DNA of 64,000 bases from NCBI GenBank assembly GCA_023392075.1, contig JAEVZU010000213.1:1-64000 (forward strand), given 5' to 3'. The notes below the pieces were generated by a model. The model was not told the DNA's origin. It searched no databases and saw nothing but the letters and a program-made list of their open reading frames with translations. Each line of letters starts with the position of its first letter. Position 1 is the stretch's first letter. Below, one piece after another: positions 50,945-59,889 of this stretch. Both the position numbers and the translations under genes were made by a program. The stretch comes from Bacillota bacterium (lineage in GTDB: Bacteria; Bacillota; Clostridia; Acetivibrionales; DSM-1351).

Positions 50945-53203
50945 TTATGAAGATTTTATGGAGAATTTCCATGACGACAAAGTATTTTTTAAATTTATCG
51001 GAACTTTGCTTTTTACAGCATTGGTTTTATTATTTATAATATTCCGGGGCACCCTGAAGCCAAGCCGGGACAGCAGCTCATTTGTCAAAGTCCCGGATTC
51101 GGCAGCAACACTTTCCGCACTGATATATTCATTCCCGTCCCGGCCTATAAGTGTTGCGATATCACCCTGTTTTGTTCCGGGTATATCCGTTATATCTACC
51201 ATAAGCTGATCCATGCATATCCTTCCGATAATCCCTGCTTTTCTTCCGTTAATAATAACCTGCCCTTTCCCGCAGGAAAGATTCCTTGGTATACCGTCGG
51301 CATAGCCAACGGATATAACTGCAATCCTGGTTTTTTTACCGGCAGTGAACTGACGCCCGTACCCTACCGGTTCATTTTCACCTATATCTTTTGTCAAAAT
51401 AACTCTTGCCTTCATTGACAGTACCGGCTGTAGCGAAACAGGCACCCTGATTGCATGCTCCAGACTGCTGAGTACACCGTACATTGCTATACCGATTCTG
51501 GCATAGTCGCATTTGAGATACGGGTAATTCAGTACGCCATAACTGCTTTGAAGGTGTACCTTTCCAGGATTAAGGCCGGCTGCCTTCAGTTTGTCCAGTG
51601 TTTTATAAAAGCGTTCTATCTGAAAATTTGTAAATTCCACATCCTCCGGTGCAAGGCTGTCCGAAGCACTCAAATGTGAAAATGTGCCCTTAATAAGAAG
51701 ATTCCTGCATTTGAAAATGCCGGTCAGATTTTCTATATTATCAAAGCGCTCACCCAGTCTGTGCATTCCAGTATCTATTTTTACGTGAACCTTTATTTTT
51801 TTGTTCTGAGAATTTAACATCCTTGCATAAGTGAGATCAACTACAGTTTGGGACAAATCATATTGTTTAAGCGTTGAAACTTCATCTGGAAAAGTATATC
51901 CTAAAATCAGAATTTCTCCCCTGATACCATTTTTTCTAAGCCGTATCCCTTCATCAACAGTTGCAACCGCAAAGGCATTCACTCCCATATTGTTCAGTTC
52001 TCCGGATATCTGAACGTCACCGTGACCGTAGGCATTTGCTTTAACAACAGCCATGATGCCACAGTTTTCAGGCAATATCCTTCTGAACTGGCTGATATTA
52101 TTTTCAAGGCTTTCCAGGTCGATTTCAGCCCATGCCCTGTCCGCCTTCCGGCCTTTATCCCTCTTTTCAAAAAAGCTTATAAGGATAACCGAGCACAAAA
52201 TTGACGCTGCCAGCACAGCGATAAAATGAATCATACTATTGTCAATAAGTAATGAGGTCAGGTTAACTGCTTTGGCAAAGCCCCTCACAACTATAATACA
52301 CAAGGGATGTACTATATATATAAGCATAGATAATGTTCTTAACTGTTTTTTGGCTTTGCCCTTACAGTTCAGCAGCAGGTGAAACAGGAAGAACATAACA
52401 GGCAGGAGCATAATATACATACTGTCATGGCGCTGTATTCCCTGCCGGTTCAGGAAACTTCCCTCTGCAAGCAGGAGTACTGCCGTTATTGACAGCCCCG
52501 TGACGCATGTTTTATTTGCATACTGCTTATCTGCAGCGGCTATAACTCCTCCCAAGGCTATAAAAACCGGCGTCATCAGCAGTCCGTTTCTGGTATGGTC
52601 AAAAAACAGGAAAAGAACATTATAAAATCTATTTAAAAAAGCAACCTGTTCCGAAATACCATAGTAGCTGTCTCCTAATAAAGCAAGCAGGTAAAGGAGC
52701 ATCGTAATGCCAAATACCGCCCTAAGGCGTAATTTGCTGTATAAGCAGCAAACTATTGTCACTCCCAGAATACTTGCCGGCAAATACCACAGATGATAAA
52801 ATGTGCCTTCAAAAACAAGTTCTTTGAATATTCCCGCCGGTGAGAGCTGTTCCTTTATTGTTCCGGTATATATGTTTACGGGAAGATACAATAAAATAGC
52901 TGCTCCATAAAGGAGGGATGTTTTTTTTATAAAACCGTTCAGCTTTGTTTTATTTATGGTTTTTGTCTCAAAAATATTATTATATAAATATCTCTTCTTC
53001 TTAACTGCCTCTTTTAATCCGGGTACCAAAAAGAACCCTGTGGTCATTAAAAAGAAAGGAACTGCAACCCTTGCCAAAACATGTGTCAGAAAGAAGTCTG
53101 ACTCCGGGCTTATGGAAAGCAGCGGGAAAGTATGGATTGAAACTATCAGAAGTGCGGAAATCATTCTAAAATAATCCAGCCCGGCATATCTCTTCTCATC
53201 CAT
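50945..53203 (-). CDS. vanT: membrane serine/alanine racemase VanT
   Basis: 752-aa fusion. Residues ~1-350 form a ten-helix acyltransferase-3-like membrane domain (GLDYFRMISALLIVSIHTFP) thought to take up L-Ser; residues ~365-735 form a PLP-dependent alanine racemase fold with Lys in GIMAVVKANAYGHGDV and catalytic Tyr in VISVGYADGIPR. It provides D-Ser for D-Ala-D-Ser peptidoglycan termini. Begins 1 nt after vanXY with GGAGG before ATG. The domain order is exactly that of VanT proteins of vanC/E/G-type operons. Confidence 0.95.
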   Translation of the reverse strand: MDEKRYAGLDYFRMISALLIVSIHTFPLLSISPESDFFLTHVLARVAVPFFLMTTGFFLVPGLKEAVKKKRYLYNNIFETKTINKTKLNGFIKKTSLLYGAAILLYLPVNIYTGTIKEQLSPAGIFKELVFEGTFYHLWYLPASILGVTIVCCLYSKLRLRAVFGITMLLYLLALLGDSYYGISEQVAFLNRFYNVLFLFFDHTRNGLLMTPVFIALGGVIAAADKQYANKTCVTGLSITAVLLLAEGSFLNRQGIQRHDSMYIMLLPVMFFLFHLLLNCKGKAKKQLRTLSMLIYIVHPLCIIVVRGFAKAVNLTSLLIDNSMIHFIAVLAASILCSVILISFFEKRDKGRKADRAWAEIDLESLENNISQFRRILPENCGIMAVVKANAYGHGDVQISGELNNMGVNAFAVATVDEGIRLRKNGIRGEILILGYTFPDEVSTLKQYDLSQTVVDLTYARMLNSQNKKIKVHVKIDTGMHRLGERFDNIENLTGIFKCRNLLIKGTFSHLSASDSLAPEDVEFTNFQIERFYKTLDKLKAAGLNPGKVHLQSSYGVLNYPYLKCDYARIGIAMYGVLSSLEHAIRVPVSLQPVLSMKARVILTKDIGENEPVGYGRQFTAGKKTRIAVISVGYADGIPRNLSCGKGQVIINGRKAGIIGRICMDQLMVDITDIPGTKQGDIATLIGRDGNEYISAESVAAESGTLTNELLSRLGFRVPRNIINNKTNAVKSKVPINLKNTLSSWKFSIKSS

Positions 53204-53204
53204 T

Positions 53205-53993
53205 TCAATTCCTCCATATTGTTATAATAAAACCGTCCACATTGTTCCCCGATATCTGATACGGGGTGAATTCCTCAATGGAAATCCCGGTTTGCTGTAC
53301 GGAAGCTTCCAGATAAAATATTTCTATAATTTGATCACTATTCTTAAAAATCAGAGGTTCGCCTCCGTAACGATAACCTTTCAGAAAATCAATATATTCC
53401 TCAAGTGTTAAACCTTTTGTGTGGATTATACGGGAGTGAGGGTAACCGACATAGCGGAAATGCCAGGGTTCATGGGAAATACCCGTAATGTCTTCCCTAC
53501 CCTTCGGGTAACGCTCTATAAATCCGTATCCGGGGGCCAGCTCTCTGAAGCTCTGGCAAATACCTTCATAGGGAAAGGATGGGCATATAAAATCAATATC
53601 ATCCTTATTTTCTGCCACATCTATTGCCAACCCCGTCTGGTGCTCACTGTGATTCGGAAACGCGACGTACCTGAAAGTGAATTCCTCACCATTTTCCCTG
53701 AGAGAGTCCATAAACAAATTTTGCTGTTCTCTTGTTGAGCGGAAACCGCTTACAGGGAGTATACAGTCTCCGGCCCTGCATGCTGTCATTAGTCTTTCAA
53801 GCATATTTGCCGCCTGCTTTTTAAGTAAGATACCCTTGTACCTTTCATCAACAGGGACCAAAAGGGGATTATATTCATCCAGTTGTATATCCTGGAGGGG
53901 ATTCTGCCTGTTCACCAGAATCAGGTCACCTTTATAGATTTCCCGGCGTTCCAGTACCAATTTTTTTAAATTGTTTTCTACCTCTGTCTTCAT
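53205..53993 (-). CDS. vanXY: D,D-dipeptidase/D,D-carboxypeptidase VanXY
   Basis: 262-aa zinc peptidase of the VanY/M15 group. The metal and catalytic signature is NHSEHQTGLAIDVAENKDD (first His and Asp ligands) and HEPWHFRYVGYPHS (Glu base and third His). In vanC/E/G-type systems VanXY removes D-Ala-D-Ala dipeptides and the D-Ala end of pentapeptides. No signal peptide is visible, as is usual for cytosolic VanXY. It sits between vanG and vanT in one operon, with GGAG 5-6 nt before ATG. Confidence 0.92.
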   Translation of the reverse strand: MKTEVENNLKKLVLERREIYKGDLILVNRQNPLQDIQLDEYNPLLVPVDERYKGILLKKQAANMLERLMTACRAGDCILPVSGFRSTREQQNLFMDSLRENGEEFTFRYVAFPNHSEHQTGLAIDVAENKDDIDFICPSFPYEGICQSFRELAPGYGFIERYPKGREDITGISHEPWHFRYVGYPHSRIIHTKGLTLEEYIDFLKGYRYGGEPLIFKNSDQIIEIFYLEASVQQTGISIEEFTPYQISGNNVDGFIITIWRN

Positions 53994-54050
53994 GTTTTCT
54001 CCAAACCGCTCGGTGATTATTAAATTATCTCCTGCTATTTATAATTACTT

Positions 54051-55100
54051 TTAATTTTTCTCTGCCAATAAAATAAGCCTATCCAGAATTTCTCCAAAGG
54101 ACATGCCTGTACCGCCCAGCATTTTAGGATATCTGCTGTGGGCCGTAAAACCCGGAATGGTATTAATTTCATTAAATACTATATTGCCGGAGGTTGTCAG
54201 GAACATATCCACTCTTGCAAAACCTTTGCAGCATAATGCCTTATAGAGTTTCAGCGCCGTTTCCTTGACTCTTTCAGCAGTTCTTAAGTCTATTCGTGCA
54301 GGCATATGAATTTGGGAGGAAGCAAGCGAATATTTTTCATTGTAATCAAAGAAACCCTGCTGAAGCTCTATTTCATCCACTTCACCTATTATCAGTTCTT
54401 CATTTCCCATTATCGCACAACCAACTTCAAAACCCTCGATCCCTTCTTCTATTACAACTTTCGAATCATGATCGAAGGCTTCCCTAACTGCTTCATACAA
54501 GTCTTCCTGCCGGCTTACTCTGGTAATCCCAAAGGAGGAGCCTGCTTTTGCAGGCTTTACGAACAGAGGATACCTCAGAGTTTCTGTTTTTTTAATAATT
54601 TCCTCAATATCTGCGTATTTCATTGCAGTTATTGAGGGGGGAACCCTGACACCGGCAGTCTGGGCTATTTTGTGAGCTATGTCCTTATCCATGCAAAGCG
54701 AAGAACTTAATGTGTCGCAGCCGACAAAGGGAATGCCGGCAAGCTCAAGTAAACCTTGAACCGTTCCGTCTTCGCCGTTCTTTCCATGCAAGACAGGAAA
54801 AACCACATCAATTTGCGTTGTTACAAATCTGTCCTCACAAAATTCAATAAGTGCAGAACTGTATCTGTCAGGAGAAAAGACAACCGATCTGCAGCTTTTA
54901 TCCAAATGCCAGGTGTCATTTTTGATACCTTCCACCTCTCCGAAATATCTGAACCAATTTCCTGCTTTGGTAATACCCACTAATACAACTTCATATAAAT
55001 CCCTGTTAAGGTTTTCTATAACTGAAACTGCTGATTTTAAAGAAACTTCATATTCCGAGGAACATCCTCCAAAAATAACAGCTACTTTTTTCTTTAACAT
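54051..55100 (-). CDS. vanG: D-alanine-D-serine ligase VanG
   Basis: 349-aa ATP-grasp ligase of the Ddl family. N-terminal VAVIFGGCSSEYEVSLKSA, ATP-grasp segments LFVKPAKAGSSFGITRV and VIEEGIEGFEVGCAI, and C-terminal FNEINTIPGFTAHSRYPKM are intact. The specificity loop reads GFFDYNEKYSLASSQIHMPA, of the EKY type found in D-Ala-D-Ser ligases (VanC/E/G) rather than VanA/B-type D-Ala-D-Lac ligases. Followed by vanXY and vanT, which fixes the interpretation. GGGAG lies 6 nt before ATG. Confidence 0.93.
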   Translation of the reverse strand: MLKKKVAVIFGGCSSEYEVSLKSAVSVIENLNRDLYEVVLVGITKAGNWFRYFGEVEGIKNDTWHLDKSCRSVVFSPDRYSSALIEFCEDRFVTTQIDVVFPVLHGKNGEDGTVQGLLELAGIPFVGCDTLSSSLCMDKDIAHKIAQTAGVRVPPSITAMKYADIEEIIKKTETLRYPLFVKPAKAGSSFGITRVSRQEDLYEAVREAFDHDSKVVIEEGIEGFEVGCAIMGNEELIIGEVDEIELQQGFFDYNEKYSLASSQIHMPARIDLRTAERVKETALKLYKALCCKGFARVDMFLTTSGNIVFNEINTIPGFTAHSRYPKMLGGTGMSFGEILDRLILLAEKN

Positions 55101-55134
55101 ATTTATCTCCCTTTATAGTTGAAAATCTTTAATA

Positions 55135-55193
55135 AAAAAACAACCTGTCCAACTGACAACTTCATTGTAGTCAATTTTAGCAGGTTGTTTTTT
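55135..55193 (-). terminator. hairpin between vanS and vanG
   Basis: 13-bp stem AAAAAACAACCTG / CAGGTTGTTTTTT with a ~33-nt loop that contains a further TTGAC / GTCA pairing. On the minus strand the T-run ends only ~35 nt before the vanG ATG, leaving little room for a separate promoter. Confidence 0.75.
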
Positions 55194-55253
55194 AATTTCG
55201 GCTTATCAAATTCTTAAGATTTCATTACGATATTATTTAGATTTTTTGAATGA

Positions 55254-56384
55254 CTATGTCTTTTTGACAGGCAGCGATACTGCAAATTGAGTGTATTCTT
55301 CATTGCTCTCGGCAGAAATAGTTCCGCCGTGTAAAACTACGATTTCTTTTGCAATTGCCAGTCCAAGCCCTGTACCTCCGGTATTGCTTGATCTTGACGA
55401 GTCCAGGCGGTAGAATTTTTCAAAAATTGAATCCAGCTTATCTGAAGGTATCATTTTTCCTTTATTCCTGAATCTGATTATGATATTTTCTCCTTCTGTA
55501 ATTACGGATATGGTAATTGGACTGTTATCATAGCTGTAGGCAGCGGCATTCTTAAGTATATTGTTAAAAACACGTCCCAGCTTATCTGAATCGGCATAAA
55601 TCATAATATTATCTCCTGCCTCAACCACTGCCTCTTTATTCTGGGGAGCAAGTATGGGATAGAATTCATCAGCCATCTGTTCCAGCATCATTGTAAGATT
55701 TACATCTTCTTTTATTAGATTTATAGTCTGGAGATTGAATCTTGTTATTTCAAAGAATTCGTTGATGAGCTGCTCCAGACGGTATGCCTTTTCAAGTGTT
55801 ATTCCGGTATACTTTATCCTCTGTTCCAGAGGCATATCGGGAGCTTCGTTCAGGAGACTTAAATATCCTATAACAGATGTGAGCGGTGTTTTAATATCAT
55901 GTGCCAGATAAACCACAAGATCATTCTTCCTTCTTTCACTCTCAAGAGCGGCGTCTCTCCTTTTTTCCAGGGTACTTTTAACCGTGTTGAGCTTTGTCTC
56001 GATAAATTCCAGCTCAGACGGCAAAGTAATAGGTTCCTCTGATTCATTTACAAGCTGGTCAATACCGCCGCTTATTTTTTTGAAATAGCGTGTAAACCTT
56101 GACATGGCCACATATATAAAGATCAGTAATAAAAAGACAAAGCCGATTCCAAGAAGCATTCCTTTGTTGTTTCTGAATATGATCGCATAAACACCGGCTG
56201 CATTCCAATAGTCTATGTGAAAAATCCTTTGCAGCAGGGAAACAAAGCCTTCTGCAAAAGGTTTCTGCAAGGCGTCGTCTATTAAAAAGTGAAGAATGAA
56301 TAAACCAACAACAACTGTAATCAAGCCTGTCAGGAGAATTTGAAGCATTATTTTGGTTTTAACCCGTCTAAAATCACTTTTCAA
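55254..56384 (-). CDS. vanS: VanS-type sensor histidine kinase
   Basis: 376-aa membrane kinase with TM1 near residues 10-35, a short extracytoplasmic loop (~40 residues), TM2 (GMLLGIGFVFLLLIFIYVAM), the H-box LVVYLAHDIKTPLTSVIGYL, N-box NILKNAAAYSYD and G-boxes ending GGTGLGLAIAKEIVVLHGG. TTG 56384 is favoured since GGAG of the vanR end lies 11 nt upstream; it overlaps vanR by 11 nt. It probably responds to glycopeptide or cell-wall stress. Confidence 0.9.
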   Translation of the reverse strand: MKSDFRRVKTKIMLQILLTGLITVVVGLFILHFLIDDALQKPFAEGFVSLLQRIFHIDYWNAAGVYAIIFRNNKGMLLGIGFVFLLLIFIYVAMSRFTRYFKKISGGIDQLVNESEEPITLPSELEFIETKLNTVKSTLEKRRDAALESERRKNDLVVYLAHDIKTPLTSVIGYLSLLNEAPDMPLEQRIKYTGITLEKAYRLEQLINEFFEITRFNLQTINLIKEDVNLTMMLEQMADEFYPILAPQNKEAVVEAGDNIMIYADSDKLGRVFNNILKNAAAYSYDNSPITISVITEGENIIIRFRNKGKMIPSDKLDSIFEKFYRLDSSRSSNTGGTGLGLAIAKEIVVLHGGTISAESNEEYTQFAVSLPVKKT

Positions 56385-57069
56385 TTTTATAACCAACTCC
56401 CCATACGGTTTTAATAAATCTTGGATTTCCAGGCGGTTCCTTCATTTTTTCACGGAGATGCCGGATATGTACCATCACAGTATTGTTACTGCCGGTAAAA
56501 TATTTCTCGCCCCATACCTCCTGGAACAGTTTTTCAGAACTGATAACCTGTCCCCTGTTTTCACAAAGCAGCCAGAGAATCGAGAACTCAATAGGAGTCA
56601 GCATGAGCGGGGTTTCATTTAGGGTACAGTGATGGGTTGTCCTGTTCATGACCAGCCCTGAAACCTCAAGAATATCATTGCTCTGCTGGATACCTTCATT
56701 ATACCTTGTAAATCTTCTGAGCTGAGCCTTTACCCTTGCCACCATCTCCAGAGGACTGAAAGGCTTTGCAATATAGTCATCGGCGCCAAGCGTAAGGCCT
56801 GTTATCTTGTCCAATTCCTCAACTTTTGCTGTCAGCATAATAACAGGAAAATTATACTTCTCTCTTATTTTTTTGCACAGGGTAAATCCATCCATTTCAG
56901 GCATCATAACATCAAGCAGTGCCAAATCATATTTGTTGTTATCAATACTGTGCATGGCTTCTACCGGACTATAAAACTTATCTACACTGTAATTTTCATT
57001 TTTCAGATATAATTCTACCAGGTCGGCTATTTCCTTTTCATCGTCAACAACAAGTATACTAATACCCAT
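56374..57069 (-). CDS. vanR: VanR-type OmpR-family response regulator
   Basis: 231-aa regulator with a receiver domain (ILVVDDEKEIADLVELYL; phospho-Asp in LALLDVMMPEMDG; Lys in YIAKPFSPLEM) and a C-terminal winged helix (NTVMVHIRHLREKMKEPPGN). It is the first gene of the van cluster, in the same direction as vanS-vanG-vanXY-vanT, and most likely activates it. GGTGG lies 7 nt before ATG. Confidence 0.9.
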   Translation of the reverse strand: MGISILVVDDEKEIADLVELYLKNENYSVDKFYSPVEAMHSIDNNKYDLALLDVMMPEMDGFTLCKKIREKYNFPVIMLTAKVEELDKITGLTLGADDYIAKPFSPLEMVARVKAQLRRFTRYNEGIQQSNDILEVSGLVMNRTTHHCTLNETPLMLTPIEFSILWLLCENRGQVISSEKLFQEVWGEKYFTGSNNTVMVHIRHLREKMKEPPGNPRFIKTVWGVGYKIEK

Positions 57070-57221
57070 TTTTCTACCACCTTATATTTATGATTGAAAT
57101 ATTTTGTCTGATATATGAATCCAGATGACTAGTATGGCTATAAAAATTATAGCATATTATTTTCTTGAGTTATTCAATCCAAATATTAAGATTTACTTAA
57201 TTTTTTAACCGACGAATTGAA

Positions 57222-58616
57222 TTAAGACTTCAGCTTGGGCAGCGTGACGGTAAATTCAGTCCCGCTGTCCGGCCCGCTTTGAACCTCGATGTCTCCGCCG
57301 TGTGCGGCAACAATAGCCTTACTTATTGTCAAACCTATACCCGAGCCTCCTGAAAGCCTGTTTCTGGATTTGTCCGCTCTGTAGAACCGTTCAAATATAT
57401 AGGGCAAATCCTCTTTAGGTATACCGGGCCCATTGTCTTTTATTCCTATTATTACATTATTTTTCTCAGATTCAATAAGTACTTTTACCAGTCCTCCTTC
57501 CGGTGTATATTTAAGTGCATTTGAAAGAAGATTTATAATTACCTGGCTTATTTTATCCCTGTCGGCATTTATTTCTGTACTGTTCCCTGTAAATTCAATG
57601 TTTAATCCCTTATTTAAAAACTGGCTTTCAAAATTCTGAATCAGCCTTTTAGCAAGTTCTGCAATATCAAACAATTCCTTATCCAGAACAAGTTTGTCAC
57701 TTTCATATTTGGTCAGCTTTTCCAGGTCGCCTACCATTTTGCTTATTCGAACAATTTCCTCATGGCAGCTTTTTAACCTCTCGGCGTCAGCTTCCCAAAT
57801 ACCGTCAATCATGGCTTCCATATGACTTTGAAGGGTTGCAAGCGGAGTCCTGAGCTCGTGGGCAACATCTCCCGTCAGTCTTTTACGTAAAGCCTCCTGT
57901 TTTTCCAGTGACTCGGCAAGCTGGTTCACGGTGGAGGTCAATTCGTTTATCTCGGCAGTATTTGATTTCTGATTAATTCTTTCTGAGTAATAACCTTTTG
58001 AAATTGATTTAGCAGCCGAAATTACCCTGGAAATAGGTGAACTCAGCCATCGTGACATGATCCAGCCCAAAATCAAAGCAAAAACCAAAGAAAAAAATCC
58101 GACACCTATGAGTACATTATTAAAAGTATAAATAAATGCCTGATCATGTTCATTAAGATAGTTGGGACCATAAGTGCCTATTTCCACAACTCCCACTTTA
58201 TTCAGATTGTAGTAAAGGGAATACGGAACCTCTGTGTACTTTGATTCTTTCAAACCTGTAATTCCGTTTGAATTGGCTGCCATGTGCTCGATAATCTGCT
58301 GGCACATTCCATTGTTATGCTCCTTTGCATCCCATAACGTTTTACCGTTTATATCCTTTACTTTAATAATGATACCGTTTATAAGATAACTTTCTCCTAT
58401 TGAGGTGATGGAATCTATATTCCACTTGTTGCCGCCTTTATACTGGGCTGCAAGAGTTGCAACTATTTCTTTATTCCTGAGCTGCTGGTTCTCTTTAACA
58501 TACTCCCTGAAATGCTCCACTACAAATAAATTTGTTAATGCGCTGATAAGAAACACAATTATTATTGCAGCGATGACATAAGACAGGGATAGCTTTGTTC
58601 TCAAGCTGTTTACCAT
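57222..58616 (-). CDS. sensor histidine kinase (BaeS-like)
   Basis: 464-aa kinase with TM1 (LSYVIAAIIIVFLISALTNL), a ~120-residue extracytoplasmic sensor, TM2 (VLIGVGFFSLVFALILGWIM), HAMP, HisKA (GDVAHELRTPLATLQSHMEA) and HATPase (NLLSNALKYTPEGG; GGSGIGLTISKAIVAAHGGD). It follows its response regulator by 20 nt. Its place between the van cluster and copper genes does not by itself reveal the signal; BaeS/ResE-like envelope or metal stress sensing is likely. Confidence 0.92.
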   Translation of the reverse strand: MVNSLRTKLSLSYVIAAIIIVFLISALTNLFVVEHFREYVKENQQLRNKEIVATLAAQYKGGNKWNIDSITSIGESYLINGIIIKVKDINGKTLWDAKEHNNGMCQQIIEHMAANSNGITGLKESKYTEVPYSLYYNLNKVGVVEIGTYGPNYLNEHDQAFIYTFNNVLIGVGFFSLVFALILGWIMSRWLSSPISRVISAAKSISKGYYSERINQKSNTAEINELTSTVNQLAESLEKQEALRKRLTGDVAHELRTPLATLQSHMEAMIDGIWEADAERLKSCHEEIVRISKMVGDLEKLTKYESDKLVLDKELFDIAELAKRLIQNFESQFLNKGLNIEFTGNSTEINADRDKISQVIINLLSNALKYTPEGGLVKVLIESEKNNVIIGIKDNGPGIPKEDLPYIFERFYRADKSRNRLSGGSGIGLTISKAIVAAHGGDIEVQSGPDSGTEFTVTLPKLKS

Positions 58617-58636
58617 TTTTCCAACCTTCTTTTATA

Positions 58637-59332
58637 TTAATCTTCACGGCACAACCTGTACCCCACACCGTGTACGGTTTGCAAATACCTGGGGGCCTTG
58701 TGGTCATCTTCGATTTTTTGCCTCAAATTTTTTATGTGTGTATCAACGGTTCTGTCAAAACCTTCAAAGTCATCTCCCAGGGCCATGGTAATCAATTCTT
58801 CTCGGGTAAAGGTCTTATTGGGATATTTTAACATAGTATAGAGGATTTTGTATTCATTAGGCGTAAGATTTATTATTTCTTCCTTCTTTTTTACCTCATG
58901 CTTCATATCATCTATCACAATATCCCCAAGTTCAATGACACTGGCAGCAGCTGCCGGAGTTTCGGAGGCTCTTCTTAAAACGGCTGCCACTCTTGCCACA
59001 AGCTGTCTTGGACTGAAGGGTTTTAATATATAATCATCGGCACCTATTTCAAGCCCTTTTAAAATATACTCCTCATCAACCTTGGCAGTAAGCATTATGA
59101 TTGGAACTCCGGATTTCTTCCTGATATTTTTGCATATATCCTCTCCTGAAATATCGGGGAGCATCAGGTCCAGAATAATCAAGGCAGGATCTATTCTCTC
59201 AAACACCGCCATGGCCTGATTCCCGTTAATGGCTGTATATACTTCGTATCCGCTGTGCTCAAGGTAGGACTTTACAACGTCTACTATTTTCTGCTCGTCA
59301 TCAATAACAAGTATTTTTTTTGATAAATTCAT
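58637..59332 (-). CDS. OmpR-family response regulator
   Basis: 231-aa regulator. Receiver domain with ILVIDDEQKIVDVVKSYL, phospho-Asp in LIILDLMLPDISGED and Lys in YILKPFSPRQL; winged helix with FDRTVDTHIKNLRQKIEDDH. It leads the two-gene operon with the kinase; AGGAG precedes ATG. Targets are unknown; the adjacent copper genes lie upstream and transcribe in the same direction, so they are candidates but not proven. Confidence 0.92.
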   Translation of the reverse strand: MNLSKKILVIDDEQKIVDVVKSYLEHSGYEVYTAINGNQAMAVFERIDPALIILDLMLPDISGEDICKNIRKKSGVPIIMLTAKVDEEYILKGLEIGADDYILKPFSPRQLVARVAAVLRRASETPAAAASVIELGDIVIDDMKHEVKKKEEIINLTPNEYKILYTMLKYPNKTFTREELITMALGDDFEGFDRTVDTHIKNLRQKIEDDHKAPRYLQTVHGVGYRLCRED

Positions 59333-59361
59333 AATAGAAACTCCTGTTTAACGTTTGTTAT

Positions 59362-59455
59362 GCAAAGAAGGCTCACAAAGTACATGCCTGAAAATTGTGT
59401 TTCACCTACAATTTCAGGCATGTACTTTTAATTAGAGCTTTCATTTTTTGAGTTG
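59362..59455. mobile_element. MITE-like repeat, family B, copy 2 (left end truncated)
   Basis: Shares GGCTCACAAAGTACATGCC-like, TTGTGTTTCACCTACAATT and CATTTTTTGA segments with 26462-26569, but lacks the outer AACTTCAAAAAATG left arm. It is directly followed by the family A element. Confidence 0.7.
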
Positions 59456-59459
59456 TACT

Positions 59460-59610
59460 AGTGGTCAGTAACATCTAAAACGTATATTGCGGCGAGGAAA
59501 ATTTTTGCAGGGGACGAAGGCAATACTGTGTGTATTGACAAAGACGACAACGAAATTCTGCGGAAATTTAACCGTCGGCAATATGTGACTTTTAGGTGTT
59601 ACTGACCACT
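59460..59610. mobile_element. MITE-like repeat, family A, copy 2
   Basis: 151 bp, nearly identical to 6691-6852. Ends AGTGGTCAGTAACA / TGTTACTGACCACT; the flanking bases extend the symmetry to ACTAG...CTAGT, so a TA or CTAG target duplication is possible. It sits just after copZ and may end that transcript. Confidence 0.8.
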
Positions 59611-59616
59611 AGTGCC

Positions 59617-59832
59617 TTATTTGATCACGTCATAGCCCTGATCTTCAATTGCATCCATTATTGCCTTGCCGGATACCTTTTCCGGATCAAATTCAACCGT
59701 AACCTTTTTGTTGGCCAGATCGACAGAAACCCTGTCGACTCCGCTCAAAGCTCCGACAGCCTTTTTTACACTGTTTTCACAGTGGCTGCAGGACATTCCT
59801 TCAACAGTTATATCAGTAATTTCTTTTGCCAT
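59617..59832 (-). CDS. copZ: copper chaperone CopZ
   Basis: 71-aa heavy-metal-associated domain. The Cu(I) site is GMSCSHCENSVKKAV (Cys15 and Cys18) and the ferredoxin-like fold continues to QGYDVIK. It delivers copper to CopA, encoded 57 nt upstream in the same direction. GGAGG lies 7 nt before ATG. Confidence 0.95.
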   Translation of the reverse strand: MAKEITDITVEGMSCSHCENSVKKAVGALSGVDRVSVDLANKKVTVEFDPEKVSGKAIMDAIEDQGYDVIK

Positions 59833-59889
59833 AATAAAATCCCTCCAAATATTATATAATTAAATCAACCATTTACAGCTGACCTATTT

